Numbered from the stretch's first letter, positions 32,946-41,661 are shown. The stretch: DNA of 64,000 bases from Actinoplanes xinjiangensis (GCF_003148685.1 NZ_QGGR01000026.1:58012-122011); one strand, 5' to 3'. Notes: a model not told the origin generated them from the sequence alone. Made by a program: numbers and translations.

Positions 32946-35705
32946 TCAGATCGCCATGTCGACGAACCGCGAGAGGTGCAGCTGCGCCGCCACCGTAATG
33001 GTGTCGGTCGGGCCGTTTCGGTGTTTGGCGACGATGAAGTCGGCCTCGCCGGCGCGTGGCGACTCCTTGTCGTAGTAGTCGTCACGGTGCAGCAGGATCA
33101 CCACGTCTGCGTCCTGCTCGATCGAGTTGTGGACGGCGATGCCATTGGCAATGAAATTGTGTGCTCCGGCCACCGTCGCGTCATACACGGTCTCGACACC
33201 GTCAGGGGTGATCTCGACGATCTCATCCCAGGTGATGTCATTGGTGGCCAGCATCTCGAGCTCGCTGTCCTCGAGGACCCTCGCGACCCGGGCGATGCGG
33301 TCCGGGGACGGATCGTGCTTCAGCAGTGTGCTCCCGGAGGACTGGGTTGCCATGGTGGGAGCCAACTCGCGCTGTGTCATGTCGCGCTCGGCGAGGATGT
33401 CCCTGACCTGCTCCCACACTGCCCGCGGGACTGTGTCGACGTTGGTGTTCGCCTTTATGCCGTCCAGCCTCTGACGCAGGGTCTCGGCCGCCTCACCACG
33501 CTTGCCGTGCACGCCGATGACTCGGCAGAACGCCTCTTGATCGCCGACGCCGTCCACGTAGAGGTGATGACCGTCGCGATAGCCGGCCCGGCGGACCGTC
33601 ATGATCCGGGACTGGATACCGAACCGCCACAGAAGTCGTGCCACATCATCCACGAGGCGACGACTGGTGGCTGCGTAGTACACCTGCCCGACCGGGCCCT
33701 CTTCACCTGTCGGCCGAAGCCGCACGGAACCGTCGGTCGCCCACAGGTGACGCAAGAACAGGGCGATCTGCTCTTTGGGAAGCGAGAAGACCTCGTCGGG
33801 CACGAACTTCTCGTGGCCCCGTTTTCCGAACAGCCCTAGGCCGTCCAGCCATGCCGCGATGGGATTGCGGCGGCCATCCGTCAAGCGGGACGGAGCCGGA
33901 AGTCGAAGACTGATGGACCCGGCGGCTGCGTGGTCGTCCCGGATGGCACTGATCCCGAAGTACTCCGCAGCGTCGGTCATCACCTGAAGGTTCGACTCGT
34001 CGACGCCGGCGTAGCCAATCGGCTGCCGCGCCACCATCGACCCATCACCGATCATGTGAGCAAGCAGGATCACCTGGCGGTTGTCCCACCGGGTGACGTG
34101 CTCGGGTGCGCAGACGTGGCGAGGAGCGGCGATCCGGCCGCCGACTGCCAGGTCACCGAGCGGCGTCCAGCCCTCATAGGTCAGGAACGGGTGATTGGCG
34201 GTTGCGCGAATCTCCCGCCCGGATGCGAGCCGCATCCGGAAGACCGGCTTCTCCCCCGTGCTGAAGACATGGGTGAGGTGGCGGCGTACATATTTCAGCC
34301 GCTCGTCGAGCGCCCACACGGGCACGTCCCGGGCCCCGGCCGCGAAAAGTTCCCCCATCGTGGTCTCGGCACCCGTGTCGGCACGCAGAACCCTCGTGTC
34401 GGCGGTGAGGCAGCCGGACTCACGCAGGTCGGACAACTGGGGGCGCTTGTCCGTCCGCTGCTCGGGACCACGGTTCAGCTGACTGACCGCGATCACCGGG
34501 CACTCGATCTCCTTGGCCAGCAGCTTGAGACCACGGGAGAGCTCGGAGACCTCCTGCTGACGGCTCTCCGTCTTCTTCGGCGAGGACATCAGCTGGAGAT
34601 AGTCGATGACCAGGAGCCGGAGGTTGTGCCGCTGTTTGAGCCGGCGCGCCTTGGCCCGGATCTCCATGAGGTTCATGTTCGGTGTGTCGTCGACGAAGAT
34701 CGGCGCCTGACTGATCTCGCCCATCCGGCGGGCCAGCTTGGTCCAGTCGTCGTCGGAGAGCTGGCCCGAGCGCAGGGTGTGCAGAGGCACGCGGGCCTCG
34801 GCGGAGAGCAGGCGCATCACCATTTCGATCTTGCTCATTTCGAGCGAGAAGATGGCGCTGGCATGACCGTGCTGGATCGCCGCGTTACGGGCGAAGTCCA
34901 TACTCGCGGTCGACTTGCCGAGACCGGGACGGCCGGCCACGATGATCAGCTGACCGGCATGCAGACCGTTGAGCAGGCGGTCCAGATCCTGGAAGCCGGT
35001 CGGGACCCCGGTCATCATGCCACCGGACGCGCCGACCGCCTCGATCTCGTCGAGGGTCGGCTGGAGCATGTCGCCGAGGGCCGCGAAGTCCTCGCTGACC
35101 CGTTTCTCGGTGACGTCGTAGATGGCCTGCTGCGCCAGGTCGACGATGTCGTCGACGTCACGGCCGCCGTTGCCGCCCGTGCCGTAACCCAGCTGCACGA
35201 TCTTGGTGCCGGCCTCGACCAGACGGCGCAGGATGGCGCGCTCGGAGACGATCCGGGCGTAGTAGGAGGCGTTCGCCGCGGTCGGCACGCTCTCGATCAG
35301 GGTGTGCAGGTAGGGCACACCGCCGATCCGCTGCAGGTCGCCCAGGTCGGCGAGGGCGGCCGCGACGGTCAGGGCGTCGGCCGGCTCACCGCGGCCGTAG
35401 AGGTCCAGGATGACGTCGTAGATCGTCGCGTGGACCGGCCGGTAGAAGTCGCCGACCTTGAGGATCTCGACGACGTCGGCGATCGCGTCCTTGGACAGCA
35501 GCATGCCGCCGAGCACACCCTGCTCGGCCGCGACGTCCTGTGGGGGCGCCTTGTCGAACGAGCCGCCCTCGTATCCGCCTCCGCCGCCGCCCTTGTTCCC
35601 GCCGCCCTTGTTGCCGCCGCCCCCGTTGGAGTTGCCACCACCGGAGCCTCCACCGGATTGGGACGGCGGCCGCGACTCAGGCCTCGCGTCGTCGGTGATC
35701 GACAC
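32946..35705 (-). CDS. dnaB: Replicative DNA helicase DnaB with an intein
   Basis: A 919-residue precursor; about 490 residues remain after splicing. After a Gly/Asn/Lys-rich N-terminal stretch (about residues 18-48) comes the DnaB N-domain (PPQDVAAEQGVLGGMLLSKD) and the RecA-like helicase with GRPGLGKSTASMDF, LLVIDYLQLM and AVSQLNRGPEQR. The intein interrupts at LRESG/SIEQDADVV, separating the last conserved helicase motifs. DnaB unwinds DNA at the fork. GTG 35705 is chosen because GGAGG lies 9 nt upstream and the protein then begins VSITDDARPES; ATG 35729 is the alternative. Confidence 0.92.
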   Translation of the reverse strand: MSITDDARPESRPPSQSGGGSGGGNSNGGGGNKGGGNKGGGGGGYEGGSFDKAPPQDVAAEQGVLGGMLLSKDAIADVVEILKVGDFYRPVHATIYDVILDLYGRGEPADALTVAAALADLGDLQRIGGVPYLHTLIESVPTAANASYYARIVSERAILRRLVEAGTKIVQLGYGTGGNGGRDVDDIVDLAQQAIYDVTEKRVSEDFAALGDMLQPTLDEIEAVGASGGMMTGVPTGFQDLDRLLNGLHAGQLIIVAGRPGLGKSTASMDFARNAAIQHGHASAIFSLEMSKIEMVMRLLSAEARVPLHTLRSGQLSDDDWTKLARRMGEISQAPIFVDDTPNMNLMEIRAKARRLKQRHNLRLLVIDYLQLMSSPKKTESRQQEVSELSRGLKLLAKEIECPVIAVSQLNRGPEQRTDKRPQLSDLRESGCLTADTRVLRADTGAETTMGELFAAGARDVPVWALDERLKYVRRHLTHVFSTGEKPVFRMRLASGREIRATANHPFLTYEGWTPLGDLAVGGRIAAPRHVCAPEHVTRWDNRQVILLAHMIGDGSMVARQPIGYAGVDESNLQVMTDAAEYFGISAIRDDHAAAGSISLRLPAPSRLTDGRRNPIAAWLDGLGLFGKRGHEKFVPDEVFSLPKEQIALFLRHLWATDGSVRLRPTGEEGPVGQVYYAATSRRLVDDVARLLWRFGIQSRIMTVRRAGYRDGHHLYVDGVGDQEAFCRVIGVHGKRGEAAETLRQRLDGIKANTNVDTVPRAVWEQVRDILAERDMTQRELAPTMATQSSGSTLLKHDPSPDRIARVARVLEDSELEMLATNDITWDEIVEITPDGVETVYDATVAGAHNFIANGIAVHNSIEQDADVVILLHRDDYYDKESPRAGEADFIVAKHRNGPTDTITVAAQLHLSRFVDMAI
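33126..34412 (-). mobile_element. DnaB intein with LAGLIDADG homing endonuclease
   Basis: A 429-residue in-frame insertion. It starts with Cys (CLTADTRVLRADTG) and ends with FIANGIAVHN, followed by the +1 Ser, the canonical splice junction residues. Block B is ATANHPFLTYEGW. Two dodecapeptide motifs with the acidic residues kept, LLAHMIGDGSM and FLRHLWATDGSV, indicate a likely active homing endonuclease. A further segment before the C-terminal block (VPRAVWEQVRDILAERDMTQ) looks helix-turn-helix-like. The insertion site is the one used by the well-known cyanobacterial DnaB intein. Confidence 0.95.
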
Positions 35706-35869
35706 CGGTTTCCCCCTCCACTCGGCCATGGGCCGCCTCGCGATCGAATCGCCTCGGTACAACTCCTTCGACTGATCCCGGATGGGATTCAGTGGTTCGC
35801 TGAAGGTCGAAGTCCGCTCGTGAGGCTGGACCACTGTACGAACCCGGCCGCCACCAGCCCAACTGCCGC

Positions 35870-35957
35870 GGTGGACGAGCCTTGGGACAACCTGTGGACA
35901 TCCCCGGTGACTCTGTGGGTAGCCCTGTGCACACGTTGTGGACAACTCTGGGGACAG
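35870..35957. promoter_or_regulatory. Phased cluster of DnaA-box-like sites
   Basis: Measured against TGTGGACAA (TTGTCCACA on the other strand), a perfect site at 35937-35945 and an 8/9 site at 35893-35901 are joined by weaker ones at 35870 (7/9), 35882 (7/9), 35914 (6/9), 35926 (7/9) and 35949 (7/9). All point the same way, and most steps are 11-12 bp. The cluster lies between the divergent dnaB and Trp-repeat genes. Confidence 0.55.
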
Positions 35958-36095
35958 CGAACCCGAGCAGGGGATTCGTCGTCCCCACCTGTGGAGGGCA
36001 GAAACAAGTCAGGATCTGCGGAAATAACTACTCGGGTGAGCAAGCAGTCGCACTGAGGCGTTGCGGTTCCGCTTCGGGCACGTCACCCTTTCCAG

Positions 36096-39000
36096 GTGGA
36101 CCAACGGGAGTGGGACTACGGGACCCGCATGTCGCGCCCTCGGCGCGCTGCGGGATCTTGGCCCACCCGGGAGCCGGAGATCGAGGAGCCGGAGCCGCGC
36201 TGGGCCTCTCTGACCGACACCGGAAGCATGGCGCCGAGTGACGAGGCTCTCGCCTGGCAGCGCCGCGCCGACGACTGGGCCCAGCAGGCCGAGGTCGAGC
36301 CGTACGGCGGTGGTGGCCAGGCCATCGAGCCGGCGAACCGGTGGTCCTCCGAGGTCACCCCCACCGGCCGCCCGACCTTCCCGGCCGACGGCGTGGGCTG
36401 GCGCACCGAGACCGCCGAGTGGCGGGCCACCGGGGCCCGCTGGCGGCAGACCACCGAGTGGCGCTCCTCCACCGGCTCGCACGTCTGGCGGTCCACCACC
36501 GAGGCGTGGCGTGCCGAGGACGAGGCCGCCGAGCGGGACAAATCGTCGATCCCGGGCACCGCGTGGGAGACCGGCTCCGACCGGGAGACCCCGTCGTGGC
36601 GTCAGTCGCCGGCGGTGGAGCAGTCCGGGACCACGCCGTCGTGGCGTCAGCCCGCCGCCGAGACGCCGTCCTGGCGGCGCACCGAGCCGGACACCTCGTC
36701 GTCCTGGCAGCGCCGTCCCGACCTGCCGGCCGCGACCACGCCGGTCGAGCAGACCCCGTCGTGGCGGCAGCCGTCCACCCAGATGCCGACGTGGCAGCAG
36801 CCGTCCACGCAGACCCCGGCCGGTCAGACACCGTCCTGGCAGCAGCCGCAGCAGACGCCGTCGTGGCAGCAGCCGTCGACACCGGCAGCGCAGACACCGT
36901 CCTGGCAGCAGCCGTCCGCACAGGCACCCCAGACTCCGTCGTGGCAGCAGCCGTCCGCCTCGACACCTCAGACACCGTCGTGGCAGCAGCCGTCCGCCTC
37001 GACACCTCAGACACCGTCGTGGCAGGAGCCGCAGACCCCGTCGCGCCGCCGGGCCGCCGACACCGGCACCTGGTCCACCGCGGCCTCCACCGGCTCGACC
37101 TGGAGCGATCAGGCCAGGCCCGGCCCCGGGGAGAACACCACCGGGCTGACCCGCTGGGAGCGCACCGACGCACCCGGCTGGCAGCGGTCCGCCGCCGAGG
37201 ACGCCCGTCACCTGGTCCGTGAGGACGACCGCGCGGCCTGGCGCCAGGACGCCGGCTACGGTGACCGGCCCACCCGGGTGGGCCGGCGGCGTGCCGCGGA
37301 GGCCGATCCGGCGCCGTCCGGCGGTAGCGGCTGGTCGAGCGGGTCGTCGGCGGACAACTGGGCCGATCACACCGACACCGGCAGCATCCCCCTCGTCCAC
37401 GATCAGGACGAACCGGCCGCCTGGGGCGCACGCTCCGAGGCACCCTCCCGGCGCGACCGGCGACGACAGGTCGAGGAGGCCCGCCCCGAGCCGGCCCGCC
37501 CGGAACCGGCCGCCCGTCGCACGGCCGGTGCGGAGCGCCGGCGGTACAACGCCAATACGACGAACTGGCGCGAGGACACCGCCTCCTGGGATGCCGACCA
37601 GGACACCAGTAACTGGACCCGCGATCCCGACACCGGCCAGTGGAGCCGTGCCGAGGACGATCCGCGGGTGCTGGCGTGGCGCGCCGAGGCGGCCCGTCGC
37701 GAGGCCATGAAGGCCGAGCCCGAGGCGCCCGGTCGCCGGACCCGGCGGGACGAGCCGGTCGGCGGTGTGCCCGGCGGGCCGCTGCCGAGCAGTTCGATCC
37801 CGGCGGGCAACACGAGCGGGGCCGGCTGGTCCGCGGGCAGCGCCCCGGGCGACGAGGGTCGTTCCGGCCGCCGTGGCCGCCCTGACGAGCCGTTCCCCAC
37901 CGACGGCTATTCCGGGGGCCGCCGGCGTGCCACTGAGCCGTCTCGTGGCGCTGAGCCGCCCTGGGCCGCTCAGCCGCCCCGGACCGCGGAGTCGGCCCGC
38001 GCCGCCGCGGAGCCGCTGAATCCCCAGGCGTGGCAGGCGGCACCCGAGCCGCGGCAGAGCCGGCAGTACCGCCGTCTCAACCCCGACCCCGACGGTTACG
38101 GCGAGCCGGGTCATCCCGGTGACGGCGCCCGACCGGGATCCGGCTACCCCGGTGACGGCGCCCGATCGGGATCCGGCTACCCCGGTGAGGGCACGCGGTC
38201 CGGACCCGACTACCCGGGTGACGGCGGCCGTCCGGGAAACGGCTATCCCCGTGAGGGTGGCCGCCCCGGCCCGACACCGCCGCAGTGGTCGGAGCCGGCC
38301 GAGCCGGAGCCACGCCGGCGGGCCTACCGGGACGAGCCGGCGGCCGAATCACCCCGCTGGCAGGACACCGGATACGGCGGAGATCAGCGTGGGCTGCCCC
38401 CCGACGGCGGTTACGGGCAGTCTCGCCCGGAATCACCGCGCAGTGGTTTCGGCAGCGCCGCACGGGAACTGACGGCCGGTCCGTCGGCCCAGCCGCAGCG
38501 GCCCGCCTACGGCGGCGGTCAGCGTGAGCTCCCGGCCGGTCCGTCCGCTCCGCAGCAGCAGCCGGTGTACGGCGCCCGCGAACTGCCGGCCGCACCGTCC
38601 GGCGCGCCGTCCTGGGCCGACCAGGAGCGCCGCCAGCGGCCGGAACCGCAACGACCGGCGAGCGGCCAGTCCTGGCTGGACGAGGAGCGGCAGCAGCGCC
38701 AGGCGCCGCAACGGCAGCCCTACGGCGGTGGCCCCGCCTCCGAGACGTCCTGGCTCGACCAGGAGCGCCGGCAGCAGCCACAGCGTGGTCCGGCGTACGG
38801 CGGCCCGGGAATCCCGGCGCAGCCGTCCTCCTACGACGTGCCGCCGGAGCAGCAGCGCCGTCCCGGTTTCGGGTCGGCTCGGGCGCTGCCGGCGGGTACC
38901 TCCGCCCCGACGTCCGGGCCGGCCTGGACCGAGCAGCAGAAGCCGGCGTACGGCAATGCCCCGGTCTCCGATGACCTGTCGGCGCGCTGGCCCGATCCGC

Positions 39001-39803
39001 TGACCGACACCTCGTCCCGGCGTGGCCGGGGCGACCGTGACGATCCTCCGCCGCCCTCGGGAGGCGGCTTGGGTGACCGTCCGCCACTGGCGGACTGGCT
39101 CGCCGCCGAACGCGCCGGACGGCGCGGGGCCGATTATCGAGGCGCCGGGCAGGACGGTGAGACCGACTGGCGCCGAGAGTTGTCCCGCCAGAACGAGCTG
39201 GCCGAGGGCGAGTCACGCCGTTACGACACGTCGGACTTTCCTCCCTTTCGGCCAAGCGGTTCGGCCGCGGTCGACGGATCGTCGAACCTGGCCCTGAGTG
39301 CCACATCGGTGATCACCGCGCCCGGCGCGGCGGGCGCCGGTGGTGTGGCGGTGGAGGAGGACACGTCGTGGCCTCCCCGGCGGGGTGCCGGCGCGTTCCA
39401 GGGCACCGGCTCCTACGAACGTCGCCCGATGGGCGGCGACTTCCTGCTGAACAAGCAGAACGACCTGCTCGCCACCGAGGACGAGGAAGAGGAGCAGGAG
39501 GACACGGGTACGCCGCTCGCCGCGGTCGGCTACACCGTCGTCTGGTACGGCGTACCGGTCGTGCTCTTTGTGCTGGGCATCTTCCTGGTCAACAGCGGCC
39601 AGAACGGGCACGCCCTGGACACGCTGGCCGACGCCGCCCCGGGATTCGGCATCGCGCTGGTGCTGAGCATGATGGTGGCGTACGGGTTGCGGACCGTCAC
39701 GACGGCCTGGAAGTCGGCGAGTGTCGGCCTGGCCGCGGCCGTGGTCGGCGGCGGTCTGGCCACGGTCCTGAGTTCGGCCATCACCGGCAACAGCCTGAGC
39801 TGA
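36096..39803 (+). CDS. Giant Trp-repeat disordered protein with C-terminal membrane anchor
   Basis: A 1235-residue protein of no family I know. Residues 1-160 have regularly spaced Trp (AEWRATGARWRQTTEW). About 13 copies of TPSWQQPS/TPSWRQP follow (residues ~165-325), then further Trp-spaced acidic segments (NTTNWREDTASWDADQ), GYPGDGARPGS repeats (~670-730) and SWLDQERRQ repeats (~840-900). The C-terminus has about three helices (VVWYGVPVVLFVLGIFLV; FGIALVLSMMVAYGL; the SVGLAAAVVGGGLATVL stretch). It lies between rplI and dnaB on the opposite strand. GTG 36096 is used; ATG 36129 is possible. A cytoplasmic scaffold tethered to the membrane is a guess. Confidence 0.75.
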   Translation: MDQREWDYGTRMSRPRRAAGSWPTREPEIEEPEPRWASLTDTGSMAPSDEALAWQRRADDWAQQAEVEPYGGGGQAIEPANRWSSEVTPTGRPTFPADGVGWRTETAEWRATGARWRQTTEWRSSTGSHVWRSTTEAWRAEDEAAERDKSSIPGTAWETGSDRETPSWRQSPAVEQSGTTPSWRQPAAETPSWRRTEPDTSSSWQRRPDLPAATTPVEQTPSWRQPSTQMPTWQQPSTQTPAGQTPSWQQPQQTPSWQQPSTPAAQTPSWQQPSAQAPQTPSWQQPSASTPQTPSWQQPSASTPQTPSWQEPQTPSRRRAADTGTWSTAASTGSTWSDQARPGPGENTTGLTRWERTDAPGWQRSAAEDARHLVREDDRAAWRQDAGYGDRPTRVGRRRAAEADPAPSGGSGWSSGSSADNWADHTDTGSIPLVHDQDEPAAWGARSEAPSRRDRRRQVEEARPEPARPEPAARRTAGAERRRYNANTTNWREDTASWDADQDTSNWTRDPDTGQWSRAEDDPRVLAWRAEAARREAMKAEPEAPGRRTRRDEPVGGVPGGPLPSSSIPAGNTSGAGWSAGSAPGDEGRSGRRGRPDEPFPTDGYSGGRRRATEPSRGAEPPWAAQPPRTAESARAAAEPLNPQAWQAAPEPRQSRQYRRLNPDPDGYGEPGHPGDGARPGSGYPGDGARSGSGYPGEGTRSGPDYPGDGGRPGNGYPREGGRPGPTPPQWSEPAEPEPRRRAYRDEPAAESPRWQDTGYGGDQRGLPPDGGYGQSRPESPRSGFGSAARELTAGPSAQPQRPAYGGGQRELPAGPSAPQQQPVYGARELPAAPSGAPSWADQERRQRPEPQRPASGQSWLDEERQQRQAPQRQPYGGGPASETSWLDQERRQQPQRGPAYGGPGIPAQPSSYDVPPEQQRRPGFGSARALPAGTSAPTSGPAWTEQQKPAYGNAPVSDDLSARWPDPLTDTSSRRGRGDRDDPPPPSGGGLGDRPPLADWLAAERAGRRGADYRGAGQDGETDWRRELSRQNELAEGESRRYDTSDFPPFRPSGSAAVDGSSNLALSATSVITAPGAAGAGGVAVEEDTSWPPRRGAGAFQGTGSYERRPMGGDFLLNKQNDLLATEDEEEEQEDTGTPLAAVGYTVVWYGVPVVLFVLGIFLVNSGQNGHALDTLADAAPGFGIALVLSMMVAYGLRTVTTAWKSASVGLAAAVVGGGLATVLSSAITGNSLS
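36588..37047 (+). repeat. TPSWQQP-encoding tandem repeats
   Basis: A run of in-frame units such as ACACCGTCGTGGCAGCAGCC spaced 27-48 nt apart inside the Trp-repeat gene. Two neighbouring 48-nt units (about 36925-37020) are nearly identical. Confidence 0.85.
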
Positions 39804-39815
39804 GACGACAACGAG

Positions 39816-39849
39816 AACGGCGCGCCGGGCGAAGGCCCGACGCGCCGTT
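39816..39849. terminator. Bidirectional terminator between the Trp-repeat gene and rplI
   Basis: A 14-bp stem with one mismatch (from AACGGCGCG at 39816-39824 to CGCGCCGTT at 39841-39849) closes on a GAAG loop and ends in TTT. It lies between convergent stops and can serve both strands. Confidence 0.8.
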
Positions 39850-39866
39850 TCGGCGTAGTACGACGA

Positions 39867-40316
39867 CTACTTGGCGGCCACCACGTTCACCGGGAACGTC
39901 GCGGTCACCTCGGGGTGCAGCTTGACCTGCACGTTGTACGCCCCGGTGGTCTTGATGTGACCGGGGAGCTCGAGGCGACGACGGTCCAGGGCGGGACCAC
40001 CGGCGGCCTTGACGGCGTCGACGATCTCGGCCGGGGTGATCGAGCCGAACAGACGGCCACCGTTGCCGGAGCGCGCCTTCAGCGTGACCTTGAGGCCGGC
40101 CAGCTGGCCCTTGACCTCGTTGGCCTGGCCCAGGTCACGGATCTCACGAGCCTCGCGGGCCCGCTTGATCACGACGACCTGCTTCTCGGCGCCCTTGGTC
40201 CACTGGATCGCGAACCCCTGCGGAAGCAGGTAGTTGCGGCCGTAACCGTTCTTCACCTCGACGATGTCGCCGGGAGTGCCGAGGCCGGAAACCTCCTGCG
40301 TAAGGATGATCTTCAT
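39867..40316 (-). CDS. rplI: 50S ribosomal protein bL9
   Basis: A 149-residue ribosomal protein (MKIILTQEVSGLGTPGDIVEVKNGYGRNYLLPQGFA) with the N-terminal rRNA-binding domain, connecting helix and C-terminal domain of normal length. It is the last gene of rpsF-ssb-rpsR-rplI, 14 nt after rpsR. Confidence 0.97.
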   Translation of the reverse strand: MKIILTQEVSGLGTPGDIVEVKNGYGRNYLLPQGFAIQWTKGAEKQVVVIKRAREAREIRDLGQANEVKGQLAGLKVTLKARSGNGGRLFGSITPAEIVDAVKAAGGPALDRRRLELPGHIKTTGAYNVQVKLHPEVTATFPVNVVAAK

Positions 40317-40330
40317 CTCGGGTCCCCCTC

Positions 40331-40570
40331 TCAGCGAGCCGTGGCCGTGTACGGCAGGAGCGCCATCTCACGGGCGTTCTTGACCGCGCGGGCGATCTGC
40401 CGCTGCTGCTGGGAGGTCACACCGGTGACGCGGCGGGCACGGATCTTGCCGCGGTCGGAGATGAACTTCCGCAGAAGCGCGGTGTCCTTGTAGTCGATGT
40501 AGGTGATCCCGTCCTTGTCGAGCGGGTTCACCTTCTTCTTCGGCTTGCGAAGCGCCGCAGCCTTAGCCAT
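40331..40570 (-). CDS. rpsR: 30S ribosomal protein bS18
   Basis: A 79-residue protein (KKKVNPLDKDGITYIDYKD, LLRKFISDRGKIRARRVTG, QQRQIARAVKNAREMALLPY) of standard bS18 sequence. It pairs with bS6 in the small subunit. It lies 40 nt after ssb in the operon. It has no Zn-binding Cys at the N-terminus, so it is the zinc-free type. Confidence 0.97.
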   Translation of the reverse strand: MAKAAALRKPKKKVNPLDKDGITYIDYKDTALLRKFISDRGKIRARRVTGVTSQQQRQIARAVKNAREMALLPYTATAR

Positions 40571-40610
40571 TGCTCAAACTCCTGTTGGTGATCTGGAGAG
40601 CCCTAGGGGC

Positions 40611-41204
40611 TCAGAAGGGAGGCTCGTCGTCGAACGAGGAGTTGCCGCCACCGCCGGAGCGGTTGCCGCCGGACGCCGGTGCAGCCGTGGCCCAGGGGTC
40701 GTCGAAGTCGTTGCTGTTGCCACGACCGCCACCACCGCTGTTGTTGCCACCGTTGCCACCGGACTGCCGGTTGCCACCGCCGCCACCACCGGAGCCGAAA
40801 CCGCCTCCGGAGTTGCCGAAGCCACCGCCACCGCCGGACCGGACCGCTTTCTGCACCGTCGCCGTGGCGTAGCGCAGGGACGGGCCGATCTCGTCCACCT
40901 CGAGTTCGTAGGAGGAGCGCTTCTCGCCCTCTTTCGTCTCGTAGGACCGCTGTCGCAGCCGGCCCTGCACGATCACCCGGGCGCCGCGCTGCAGCGACTG
41001 GACGACGTGCTCGGCGGCCTCACGCCAGATGTTGCAGGTGAGGAAGAGCGCCTCGCCGTCTTTCCACTCGCCGCTCTGCCGGTCCAGCGTCCGCGGCGTC
41101 GAGGCGATCCGGAACGAGGCGACACCCGCGCCCGAGTTGGTGTAACGCATCTCAGGGTCGTTGACCAGGTTGCCGACGACCGTGATTACGGTTTCTCCAG
41201 CCAT
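40611..41204 (-). CDS. ssb: Single-stranded DNA-binding protein
   Basis: A 197-residue protein. The OB-fold core spans residues 1 to about 110 (TVVGNLVNDPEMRYTNSGAGVASFRIA, FLTCNIWREAAEHVVQSLQRGARVIVQGRL). A long Gly/Asn/Ser-rich linker follows and the chain ends in the acidic partner-binding tip DDEPPF. It binds ssDNA at forks and recruits repair proteins. It is the second gene of the rpsF operon. Confidence 0.97.
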   Translation of the reverse strand: MAGETVITVVGNLVNDPEMRYTNSGAGVASFRIASTPRTLDRQSGEWKDGEALFLTCNIWREAAEHVVQSLQRGARVIVQGRLRQRSYETKEGEKRSSYELEVDEIGPSLRYATATVQKAVRSGGGGGFGNSGGGFGSGGGGGGNRQSGGNGGNNSGGGGRGNSNDFDDPWATAAPASGGNRSGGGGNSSFDDEPPF

Positions 41205-41269
41205 GAAACTTCTCCTCGCCGCTCGTGTCGTTGATGCAAAGGGTCTCAGGACCCTCTGACAAAAACGGC

Positions 41270-41560
41270 TCAGCGGGTCTCGGGACGGATGACCTTGGTG
41301 CGCAGGATGGACTCGTTGAGCCGGAGCTGACGGTCCAGCTCGGCCACGGCCTCAGGCGTCGCCTGCAGGTCGACGACCGCGTAGATGCCTTCAGCCTTCT
41401 TGTTGATCTCGAACGAGAGCCGGCGACGGCCCCAGACGTCGAGCTTCTCCACCGAGCCACCCGCGGTCCTGATCACGTTCAGGTACTGGTCGAGCGACGG
41501 AGCAACGGTGCGCTCCTCGAGCGAAGGGTCGAGGATCACCATGAGTTCGTAATGACGCAA
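41270..41560 (-). CDS. rpsF: 30S ribosomal protein bS6
   Basis: A 96-residue protein (RHYELMVILDPSLEERTVAPS, VWGRRRLSFEINKKAEGIYAV, ESILRTKVIRPETR) that is standard bS6. The start is TTG 41560, the only codon placing RHYELM at the N-terminus, with GGAGG 10 nt upstream. It leads the rpsF-ssb-rpsR-rplI operon. Confidence 0.95.
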   Translation of the reverse strand: MRHYELMVILDPSLEERTVAPSLDQYLNVIRTAGGSVEKLDVWGRRRLSFEINKKAEGIYAVVDLQATPEAVAELDRQLRLNESILRTKVIRPETR

Positions 41561-41588
41561 GACGTTCTCACCTCCTGTGGGCTGTGCG

Positions 41589-41661
41589 GCCACGGTCTCT
41601 CCGTGGCAGGAGGTCTTGTGTCGCTCGCAGCAGAAAGCCGTGGGAGATAGGAGCCCACGGC
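41589..41661 (-). promoter_or_regulatory. Two-hairpin rpsF leader, possible bS6:bS18 control element
   Basis: Hairpin 1: GCCACGG (41589-41595) with CCGTGGC (41601-41607). Hairpin 2: GCCGTGGG (41637-41644) with CCCACGGC (41654-41661). Because both contain CCGTGG/CCACGG, arms of one can pair with arms of the other. bS6:bS18 is known to bind rpsF leaders in many bacteria; whether this leader fits that motif is not established. Confidence 0.45.

Noticed and set aside
35870..35957. Chromosomal origin of replication
   Set aside because: DnaA-box-like sites are present, but dnaA and dnaN are absent, no AT-rich unwinding region is visible, and gene order places oriC beyond the right end.
33930..36056. 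708-codon plus-strand ORF opposite dnaB
   Set aside because: It is the shadow of dnaB in another frame, common at this GC content; it has no family motif.
36009..38114. 701-codon minus-strand ORF opposite the Trp-repeat gene
   Set aside because: A shadow rich in Gly, Arg and Leu created by the repeats; no start signal and no recognisable domain.
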